Source: JANNSW01 sp031431235
GTDB lineage: Bacteria > Pseudomonadota > Alphaproteobacteria > Rhizobiales > Hyphomicrobiaceae
Assembly: GCA_031431235.1 (NCBI GenBank)
Contig: JANPDA010000242.1
Span: forward strand, 1-5,932
DNA length: 5,932 bases
Direction of reading: 5' to 3'
Part shown: positions 1-5,211 of the stretch, piece by piece
How positions within the stretch are numbered: position 1 is the stretch's first letter
Layout: every line of letters begins with the position of its first letter
Position numbers and translations under genes: made by a program
The notes under the pieces: model-generated
Told to the model about the DNA's origin: nothing
Seen by the model: the letters and a program-made list of their open reading frames with translations, nothing else
Databases searched by the model: none

Positions 1-2
1 CC

Positions 3-68
3 TGGAAGGACATGCAGGCGGCTCGCGGCGGGCTTCGCCTCTTCGTCAAGCCGTCACGGCTGGCTTGA
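3..68 (+). CDS. possible 3' end of an upstream gene (partial)
   Basis: A frame open from the window edge runs to a TGA at 66-68 and gives about 21 residues, starting WKDMQAARGG and ending VKPSRLA. About 17 of 21 codons end in G or C, which fits real coding in this GC-rich DNA. The other two plus frames are also open to about 75 and 82, so the frame choice is weak. The product is not recognisable. In many alphaproteobacteria trpE, or trpE plus a small hypothetical gene, precedes trpG, so this may be the tail of such a gene; that is inference. A 5-bp hairpin (agccg / cggct, 49-61) overlaps the end but has no T-run, so I do not call it a terminator. Confidence 0.25.
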   Translation, partial: WKDMQAARGGLRLFVKPSRLA

Positions 69-100
69 CCTCTGACCGATGACTGCTAGAAAGCCACACC

Positions 101-715
101 ATGCTGACCCTGATCGACAACTACGACAGCTTCACCTGGAACCTCGTCCATCTGCTGGGCGATCTCGGCGCGCGCTGCCGGGTCTATCGCAACGACGAGC
201 GGACGGTCGATGAGGTGCTGGCCGAGAAGCCCGACGCGATCGTGCTGTCACCGGGCCCCTGCACCCCGAATGAAGCCGGCATCTGCCTCGACATCATCCG
301 CCAAGCCGGCGCGAGCGTGCCGATCCTGGGCGTCTGTCTCGGCCACCAGGCGATGGGGCAGGCCTATGGCGGCAAGGTCATCCGCGCGCCGAGCCTGATG
401 CATGGCAAGGTTTCGACCGTGCGCAACACCGGCAAGGGCATCTTCGAAGGCGTGCCCAAGGCCTTCACGGCGACGCGCTATCACTCGCTGATCGTCGAGC
501 GCAAGAGCCTGCCCGATTGCCTGGAGATCACGGCGGAGACCGACGATGGGTTGATCATGGGGCTGCGCCACACCAGCCATCCCGTCCACGGCGTGCAGTT
601 CCATCCCGAGAGCATCGCTTCCGAGCAGGGACACGCGATCGTCGCGAATTTCCTGGGGCTTGCCGGGCTCGCTGGCAACCGCGGTGCCGCCAAGGGCAAG
701 AAACGCGCCGCCTGA
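101..715 (+). CDS. trpG: anthranilate synthase component II (glutamine amidotransferase)
   Basis: This subunit hydrolyses glutamine and passes ammonia to TrpE, which converts chorismate to anthranilate, the first committed step of tryptophan synthesis in the cytoplasm. The 204-residue protein is a complete class I (triad) glutamine amidotransferase. It opens with the typical MLTLIDNYDSFTWN, has the oxyanion-loop region LSPGPCTPNEAG (49-60), the nucleophile Cys79 in GVCLGHQAMG, and the His168/Glu170 pair in GVQFHPESI. Length is slightly above the usual 190-200 because of a basic Ala/Gly/Lys tail (about 190-204). The ATG is preceded by only a weak purine stretch (AGAAAG, 88-93). trpD follows after 21 bases on the same strand, so the two are very probably co-transcribed. 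The same family includes PabA (folate), and one protein can serve both roles; the trpD neighbour favours TrpG. Confidence 0.95.
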   Translation: MLTLIDNYDSFTWNLVHLLGDLGARCRVYRNDERTVDEVLAEKPDAIVLSPGPCTPNEAGICLDIIRQAGASVPILGVCLGHQAMGQAYGGKVIRAPSLMHGKVSTVRNTGKGIFEGVPKAFTATRYHSLIVERKSLPDCLEITAETDDGLIMGLRHTSHPVHGVQFHPESIASEQGHAIVANFLGLAGLAGNRGAAKGKKRAA

Positions 716-736
716 AACCTCGACTGGACAAACATC

Positions 737-1780
737 ATGAGCACTGAAGCGCCCGACCCGTCAGCCCTGAAGCCATTCGTCTCGCGCGCGCTCGAATCGG
801 CGCTGCCGCAGGCCGAGGCCGAAGCAGCGTTCGACATCATCATGTCCGGCAAGGCGACGCCCGCCCAGATCGGCGGTTTCCTGATGATCCTGCGGCTGCG
901 CGGCGAGTCGATCGAGGAGATCACAGGGGCGGCGAGCATCATGCGGGCCAAGGTCAAGCGCATCGCAGCGCCTGATGGCGCGATCGACATCGTCGGCACC
1001 GGCGGCGACGGCCGCGGCACGCTCAATATCTCGACGGCGACCGCACTCGTCGTCGCGAGCCTGGGCGTGCCAGTCGCCAAACACGGCAACAAAGCGCAAT
1101 CGTCGAAGTCGGGCGCTGCCGACGTGCTCGCCACGCTCGGTGTCAACATCGACATGGCGCCCGCGACGATCGAGCGCTGCATCCGCGAGGCCGGCATCGG
1201 CTACATGCATGCGCCCAACCACCATGCCGCCATGCGCCACGTGATGCCCGCGCGCATCGAGCTCGGCGTCAGGACGATCTTCAATATCCTGGGCCCTCTC
1301 ACCAACCCCGCCGGCGTCAAACGCCAGCTGACCGGCGTGTTCTCGCGCGCGCTGACCCGGCCGATGGCAGAGACGCTCAGGGCGCTCGGCAGCGAGAAAG
1401 CCTGGATCGTGCACGGCATGGACGGCACCGACGAGATCTCGATCGCGGGCCCGACCTATGTGGCCGCACTCGAGGCTGGCCGCGTCAGCGAGACCCAGAT
1501 CAGCCCGGGCGATGCGGGCCTGCCCGAGCATCCCTTCGGCCAGATCCTGGGCGGGTCGCCCGAGGAGAACACGCGCAAGCTGCGCATGATCGTCGAAGGC
1601 GGACAAGGCAAGGACGTGCTCGCCTTCCGTCACGCGGTGATGCTGAATGCCGCCGCCGCGCTGCTGATCGCCGACAAGGTGAAGACGCTCCCCGAAGGCG
1701 CCGAGCTTGCCGGCCGGGCCCTCGACGAGGGGCGCACCAGGGCGACGCTCGCAAAGCTCGTCGAGGTGTCGAACGCGTAG
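737..1780 (+). CDS. trpD: anthranilate phosphoribosyltransferase
   Basis: TrpD transfers phosphoribose from PRPP to anthranilate, giving N-(5-phosphoribosyl)anthranilate, the second step of tryptophan synthesis. The 347-residue protein is full length and intact. The small N-terminal helical domain (about 1-75) is followed by the PRPP loop DIVGTGGDGRGT (84-95), NIST (97-100), the KHGN motif (115-118) with SSKSG just after, the anthranilate-site segment ARIELGVRTIFNILGPLTNP (172-191) and the metal-binding Asp-Glu pair in GTDEIS (DE at 232-233). It starts 21 bases after the trpG stop with a weak ribosome site (CTGGAC), so it probably shares the trpG transcript. The gene ends in TAG inside the left arm of a long inverted repeat. 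trpC, which commonly follows trpD, is absent here. Confidence 0.97.
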   Translation: MSTEAPDPSALKPFVSRALESALPQAEAEAAFDIIMSGKATPAQIGGFLMILRLRGESIEEITGAASIMRAKVKRIAAPDGAIDIVGTGGDGRGTLNISTATALVVASLGVPVAKHGNKAQSSKSGAADVLATLGVNIDMAPATIERCIREAGIGYMHAPNHHAAMRHVMPARIELGVRTIFNILGPLTNPAGVKRQLTGVFSRALTRPMAETLRALGSEKAWIVHGMDGTDEISIAGPTYVAALEAGRVSETQISPGDAGLPEHPFGQILGGSPEENTRKLRMIVEGGQGKDVLAFRHAVMLNAAAALLIADKVKTLPEGAELAGRALDEGRTRATLAKLVEVSNA

Positions 1781-1883
1781 GCTGGGCTGAGACCGATTAT
1801 ATGTCAGCCGAAGCCCAGCATGGATCGCCGTCGTGTCGTGCTGGGCTACTCCCGCCGCTGGCGGGCTCAGCCCAGGCTACGCG
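1774..1883. repeat. nested inverted repeat at the convergent gene ends
   Basis: An 18-base left arm (cgcgtaggctgggctgag, 1774-1791) is matched by its reverse complement at 1866-1883 with one mismatch. The arms contain the trpD stop (1778-1780) and the CoA-transferase stop (1867-1869, minus strand). Inside are a perfect 9-bp pair, agcccagca (1812-1820) with tgctgggct (1839-1847), and a tight GC hairpin at 1851-1865. A transcript of either strand could fold as a three-way junction. The core gctgggct and its complement recur four times, so alternative pairings exist, such as 1781-1788 with 1812-1819. The repeats are seen directly. Their role is inferred: a two-way transcription stop, an mRNA-end stabiliser, or a REP-like dispersed element. 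Confidence 0.8.
1851..1865. terminator. GC-rich hairpin, possible two-way terminator
   Basis: The sequence cccgcc (1851-1856), loop gct, then ggcggg (1860-1865) forms a perfect 6-bp stem lying between two convergent genes, where a transcription end is expected. Neither strand shows a T-run after the stem, so it lacks the second half of a classical intrinsic terminator. Such T-poor hairpins are common at gene ends in GC-rich bacteria, and Rho could also act here. Confidence 0.35.
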
Positions 1884-3102
1884 CCACCTCGATCACGCCC
1901 CGCTCCACAAGTCCCGCGATCTCCGCCTCGCCATAGCCGATCGCGGCGAGCACGTCGGCCGTGTGCTCGGCGAGGCGCGGGGCGGCATGCTCGTGCACGA
2001 GCGGCGTGTCCGACATCAGGATCGGCGAGCGGACGCCGGGGACGGCTCCGGCTGCGGCACCCTTGGCCGGCAGATCGACGCGCATCCCGCGGGCGACCAC
2101 CTGCGGATCGCCGAACACCTCGCGCAGCTCGTTGATCGGCCCTGCCGGCACATGCGCCTCGCCGAGCGCGTCGAGCAGCTCCGCCTTCGTCTGCAACCGG
2201 GTGCGCGCGACCAGCAGCGGGATCAGCTCGTCGCGATGCTCGACCCGGTCGGCGTTGGTCAGGAAGCGCGGATCCTTCGCGAGCCCAGGCACCTCCAGGA
2301 TGCGGCAGACCTCGGCCCACTGCCGATCGCTGCCGGTGCCGATGATGGCGTAGCTGTCAGACGTCGGGAACACCTGGTAGGGCACCAGATTGGGGTGAGC
2401 GTTGCCCATGCGCTTGGGCGCCTTACCCGACACCAGGAAGTTCTGGGCCTGGTTGGCAAGAACGCCGACAATCGAGTCGAGGAGTGCCATGTCGAGGTGC
2501 TGGCCGCGGCCTGTGCGCTCGCGCGCGGCGAGCGCGGCCTGGATGCCGATCACCGAGTAGAGCCCGGTGAAGATGTCGGCAAAGGCGACGCCGATCTTCA
2601 TGGGCTCGCCGTCGGCCGCTCCGGTCAGATCCATGATGCCGCCCATGCCTTGCGCGATGAAGTCATAGCCGGCGAGCGGGGCATAGGGTCCCGTCTGGCC
2701 GAAGCCCGTGATCGAGCAGTAGACGAGGCGGGGATTGACCTGGGCGAGGCTCGCATAGTCGAGACCATACTTCTGGAGGCCGCCGACCTTGAAGTTCTCG
2801 ATCAGCACATCGGACCGGGCCGCGAGCCGGCGCACGATCTCCTGGCCCTCAGGCTTCTCGAAGTCGATCGCGATCGATCGCTTGCCGCGGTTGCAGGAGT
2901 GATAGTAGGCGGCGTCGAGCCGTCCGCCTTCCGCGTCCGTGACGAATGGCGGCCCCCAGACGCGGGTGTCGTCGCCCGCACCCGGCCGCTCGACCTTGAT
3001 CACATCGGCTCCGAGGTCGGCGAGCACCTGGCCCGCCCAGGGACCGGCAAGGATGCGGGCGAGCTCGAGGACGCGGAGACCGGCGAGGGGTGGGGTGGGC
3101 AT
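1867..3102 (-). CDS. family III (CaiB/BaiF) CoA-transferase, probably glutarate-specific
   Basis: Family III CoA-transferases move CoA between carboxylic acids through an aspartyl intermediate. The 411-residue protein shows the N-terminal signature LAGLRVLELARILAGPWAG (6-24), DLGADVIKVERPGAGDDTR (29-47), the segment CSITGFGQTGPYAPLAGYD (129-147), and the probable catalytic Asp176 in KIGVAFADIFTG. Length fits the family (about 380-430). The wording resembles, from memory, mammalian SUGCT (succinyl-CoA:glutarate CoA-transferase) and CoA-transferases encoded beside bacterial gcdH. With gcdH on the same strand, glutarate is the most likely substrate; the exact donor and acceptor are inference. 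I chose the ATG at 3102 because similarity begins at once after it. An in-frame start at 3189 would add 29 unlike residues and overlap the Rid gene. No clear ribosome site is seen. It is the last gene of the minus-strand block. Confidence 0.9.
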   Translation of the reverse strand: MPTPPLAGLRVLELARILAGPWAGQVLADLGADVIKVERPGAGDDTRVWGPPFVTDAEGGRLDAAYYHSCNRGKRSIAIDFEKPEGQEIVRRLAARSDVLIENFKVGGLQKYGLDYASLAQVNPRLVYCSITGFGQTGPYAPLAGYDFIAQGMGGIMDLTGAADGEPMKIGVAFADIFTGLYSVIGIQAALAARERTGRGQHLDMALLDSIVGVLANQAQNFLVSGKAPKRMGNAHPNLVPYQVFPTSDSYAIIGTGSDRQWAEVCRILEVPGLAKDPRFLTNADRVEHRDELIPLLVARTRLQTKAELLDALGEAHVPAGPINELREVFGDPQVVARGMRVDLPAKGAAAGAVPGVRSPILMSDTPLVHEHAAPRLAEHTADVLAAIGYGEAEIAGLVERGVIEVARSLG

Positions 3103-3134
3103 GCGTGAGCTCGTTAGGTCGTGAGGTCGTGCGC

Positions 3135-3524
3135 TCAGGTCGGTCGTCTGGCAGTTGCCCTGATCTCGATGATGCTGCCTTCGGTCCAAAGCTCCGTGAT
3201 GCCGATCGCGGTCCAGGCCGGATAGGGCGCACGGATGTGCTCGTCCTTGATGCGGATGAAGGTGTCGAGGTGCTGCCTGAGGCCCACGTGGTAGGTCGTG
3301 AGATCGATCACGTCATCGAAGGAGAGGCCCGCAGCGGCGAGGTTCCGCCCGAGAAACGTGAACGCCTCGCGGATCTGTGTCTCCGGATCGGGCGAGAGCG
3401 TGCCGTCCGGCCGGACGCCGGTTTGCCCTGAGAAGACGACGAGTCCGTGCGCCTCGACAGCCGGCGACATGTGGAACTCTGCAGGGTAGTGCGCAAAAGC
3501 GGGCGCTGAGTGGACGGTCTTCAT
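3135..3524 (-). CDS. Rid-family protein (YjgF/YER057c/UK114) lacking the deaminase arginine
   Basis: RidA proteins hydrolyse reactive enamine/imine intermediates released by PLP enzymes. This 129-residue protein has the family fold signals: VVFSGQTGVRPDGTL (29-43), QIREAFTFLGRNLAAAGLSFDDVIDLTTY (50-78) and the C-terminal IIEIRATA with Glu120. The segment that in RidA reads PARSCVEV is here PAWTAIGI, so the catalytic arginine appears to be Trp104. Rid subfamilies without this arginine are known and generally lack imine deaminase activity, so RidA function should not be assumed. It lies between gcdH and the CoA-transferase, probably in one operon. The start is uncertain: the ATG at 3524 is used, but an in-frame GTG at 3545 adds seven residues and has a better ribosome site (GAGG with a 7-base spacer). 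Confidence 0.88.
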   Translation of the reverse strand: MKTVHSAPAFAHYPAEFHMSPAVEAHGLVVFSGQTGVRPDGTLSPDPETQIREAFTFLGRNLAAAGLSFDDVIDLTTYHVGLRQHLDTFIRIKDEHIRAPYPAWTAIGITELWTEGSIIEIRATARRPT

Positions 3525-3561
3525 GCCCGCATTCCCACTCGCCACCTCGCCACCTCGGCCT

Positions 3562-4782
3562 TCAAAAAAACGCCTGTATCCCCGTGATCGCCCGCCCCAG
3601 GATCAGCGCGTGCACGTCGTGCGCGCCCTCGTAGGTGTTGACGGTCTCGAGGTTCAGCATGTGGCGCATGACGGGGAAATCGTCGGAGATGCCGTTGCCG
3701 CCATGCATGTCGCGGGCGGCGCGTGCAATGTCGAGGGCCTTGCCGGCATTGTTGCGCTTGACGATCGAGATCATCTCGGGCGCGACCTTCCCCTCATCGA
3801 AGAGCCGCCCGACGCGCAGCGCCCCCTGCAGCCCGAGCGCGATCTCGGTCTGCATGTCGGCGAGCTTCTTCTGGATGAGCTGGTTGGCGGCAAGCGGCCG
3901 GCCGAACTGCTTCCTGTCGAGGGTATACTGCCGCGCCGCGTGCCAGCAGGCTTCCGCCGCCCCCATGGCTCCCCAGGAGATGCCATAGCGCGCGCGGTTG
4001 AGGCAGCCGAAGGGGCCTTTGAGGCCCGACACGTTCGGCAGGAGCGCGCTCTCGGGGATTTCGACGCCATCGAGCACCACCTCGCCGGTGACGGACGCAC
4101 GCAGCGAGAGCTTGCCCTCGATCTTCGGTGCCGAAAGACCCTTCGCGCCCTTCTCGATCAGGAAGCCGCGGATCTCGCCGCCGTGTGCCTCGCTCTTCGC
4201 CCAAATGAGGAAGAGGTCGGCGAAGGGCGCGTTCGAGATCCACATCTTGGAGCCCGTCAGCACATAGCCCTTCGCGGTCTTCACGGCGCGCGTCTTCATG
4301 GCTCCGGGATCGGAGCCCGCATCGGCCTCGGTGAGGCCGAAGCAGCCGGCGATCTCACCGGTTGCCAGGCGCGGCAGGTACTTCTTGCGCTGCGTCTCGT
4401 CGCCGTAGGCATAGATCGGATACATCACGAGCGAGGACTGCACGCTCATCGCCGAGCGATAGCCAGAGTCGACCCGCTCGATCTCGCGCGTGACGAGGCC
4501 ATAGCTCACATAGGAGAGCTCCGCGCCGCCATAGCTCGCCGGAATGGTCGGGCCGAGCAGACCGAGCTCACCCATCTCGTTCAGGATCTTGCGGTCGAAA
4601 GTCTCGTTGCGGAAGCCCTCCTTGACGCGCGGGGCGAGCTTCTCCTGGGCATAGGCACGCGCGGTGTCGCGCACCATGCGCTCCTCGCCGGAGAGCTGGT
4701 CCTCGAGCAGGAACGGGTCGTCCCATTGGAACGATGCGAGCTTGGCAGCCTCGGCGCCGGTCTTGTGTGCCATTACAGTCAT
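3562..4782 (-). CDS. gcdH: glutaryl-CoA dehydrogenase
   Basis: GcdH is an FAD enzyme that oxidises and decarboxylates glutaryl-CoA to crotonyl-CoA, passing electrons to electron-transfer flavoprotein, at the end of lysine, tryptophan and glutarate breakdown. The 406-residue protein has the acyl-CoA dehydrogenase layout: N-terminal helices (about 20-145), a middle beta domain with CFGLTEADAGSDPG (147-160) and WISNAP (181-186), and a C-terminal helical domain. Features specific to GCDH are RVDSGYRSAMSVQSS (103-117), whose Arg109 and Ser113 match the residues that bind the substrate's far carboxylate, and TYEGAHDVHALILGRAITG (383-401) with catalytic base Glu385. The ATG at 4782 has a good ribosome site, GAAGGG, 7 bases upstream; an alternative ATG lies at 4773. 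The upstream small gene stops three bases before the start, suggesting coupled translation. The ORF ends in a run of seven T. Confidence 0.96.
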   Translation of the reverse strand: MTVMAHKTGAEAAKLASFQWDDPFLLEDQLSGEERMVRDTARAYAQEKLAPRVKEGFRNETFDRKILNEMGELGLLGPTIPASYGGAELSYVSYGLVTREIERVDSGYRSAMSVQSSLVMYPIYAYGDETQRKKYLPRLATGEIAGCFGLTEADAGSDPGAMKTRAVKTAKGYVLTGSKMWISNAPFADLFLIWAKSEAHGGEIRGFLIEKGAKGLSAPKIEGKLSLRASVTGEVVLDGVEIPESALLPNVSGLKGPFGCLNRARYGISWGAMGAAEACWHAARQYTLDRKQFGRPLAANQLIQKKLADMQTEIALGLQGALRVGRLFDEGKVAPEMISIVKRNNAGKALDIARAARDMHGGNGISDDFPVMRHMLNLETVNTYEGAHDVHALILGRAITGIQAFF

Positions 4783-4785
4783 GCA

Positions 4786-5127
4786 CTAGCCCTTCAATCG
4801 GTCTTCGATCTCTTGGAGCCGTTGGTCGAACTTGATCTCGAAATTCGTCTGAGATCCCATGATCTCCGATTTAAGTAAGATCTCGAGATCGTCTCGCAAC
4901 TCCGCCAGGCGCTGATCGACAGCGGAAATGCGAGATTCCAGGCGCTGCTCGACTGCTCCAATGCGAGCTTCCAGGTTATGCTCGACTGCTCCAATGCGAG
5001 TTTCGAGGCGCTGCTCCATTCTGCGCAAAAGATCGACGACCTGCAGCAGTAACCGCCGATCCTGCATATGCTCCGCGCGAAACTCCCGTAGGAGCCGCAG
5101 CACCAGGTTGTCAGTCTCGTCAGCCAT
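4786..5127 (-). CDS. hypothetical small coiled-coil protein with hendecad repeats
   Basis: I do not recognise a named family. The 113-residue, highly charged protein begins MADETDNLVLRLLREFRAEH, then has three tandem 11-residue repeats: RLETRIGAVEH (40-50), NLEARIGAVEQ (51-61), RLESRISAVDQ (62-72), followed by a degenerate RLAELRDDLEI. Hydrophobic residues L41, I45, V48, L52, I56, V59, L63, I67, V70, L74 follow 4-3-4 spacing, the mark of a hendecad coiled coil, so it probably oligomerises. No signal peptide, membrane segment, cysteine or catalytic motif is seen. The coding DNA is about 48-53% GC over 4801-4920, well below its neighbours, which suggests separate origin. Its stop is three bases before the gcdH ATG, and the gcdH ribosome site lies in its last codons. 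Small proteins with a similar N-terminus occur in alphaproteobacteria as hypotheticals (memory, low certainty). A real gene is likely because frame and repeats agree. Confidence 0.72.
   Translation of the reverse strand: MADETDNLVLRLLREFRAEHMQDRRLLLQVVDLLRRMEQRLETRIGAVEHNLEARIGAVEQRLESRISAVDQRLAELRDDLEILLKSEIMGSQTNFEIKFDQRLQEIEDRLKG
4790..4795 (-). promoter_or_regulatory. ribosome binding site of gcdH within the preceding gene
   Basis: On the minus strand GAAGGG lies seven bases before the gcdH ATG at 4782. It falls in the last codons (Leu-Lys-Gly) of the coiled-coil gene, whose TAG is at 4786-4788. Ribosomes finishing the small gene would end right at the gcdH start. This supports the 4782 start and makes coupled translation plausible. 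Confidence 0.6.
4912..5010 (-). repeat. three tandem 33-bp coding repeats
   Basis: Three 33-base units at 4978-5010, 4945-4977 and 4912-4944 encode the 11-residue repeats of the coiled-coil protein. Units 1 and 2 agree at 28 of 33 positions, including 22 identical bases in a row (4946-4967 and 4979-5000). Units 2 and 3 agree at 25 of 33. The similarity includes silent positions, which points to fairly recent tandem duplication rather than protein-level constraint alone. Copy number may vary between strains. Confidence 0.85.
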
Positions 5128-5211
5128 GGCTGCACCGATCCCAGATTTCCATCAGCCGCAACAATACACTGACGCGACGGATGCATCCACCTTTCAGTGC
5201 AAGCTTGCTGA
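5128..5211 (-). other. intergenic stretch with several short palindromes
   Basis: This 84-base gap separates the aminotransferase stop from the coiled-coil gene start. GC is about half over 5161-5220, lower than in the flanking metabolic genes. It holds two perfect 10-base palindromes, ggatgcatcc (5179-5188) and gcaagcttgc (5199-5208), and a 6-bp inverted repeat, cactga (5167-5172) with tcagtg (5194-5199), that encloses the first. A further 5-bp pair, ttgct/agcaa (5205-5219), overlaps the aminotransferase stop. It could hold an operator or promoter for the small gene and gcdH, or a weak terminator for the aminotransferase. I found no convincing -35/-10 pair and no T-run. Confidence 0.4.

Noticed and set aside
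49..61. agccg/cggct hairpin before trpG, considered as an attenuator or terminator
   Set aside because: The stem is only 5 bp with no T-run, and no leader peptide with tryptophan codons is visible.
761..1633. 290-residue minus-strand open frame inside trpD
   Set aside because: It lies entirely opposite the conserved trpD coding sequence and has typical shadow composition.
1801..3108. 435-residue plus-strand open frame opposite the CoA-transferase
   Set aside because: It mirrors a gene with clear family motifs, is rich in Arg/Ala/Asp/His as antisense frames in GC-rich DNA usually are, and shows no recognisable domain.
3523..4878. 451-residue plus-strand open frame opposite gcdH
   Set aside because: It is an antisense shadow of an unmistakable glutaryl-CoA dehydrogenase, with low-complexity Leu/Ala/Arg/Glu composition and no motif.
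4927..5025. 33-bp repeats considered as a CRISPR or iteron array
   Set aside because: Units are directly adjacent with no spacers, are in frame with a protein repeat, and no replication or cas genes are nearby.
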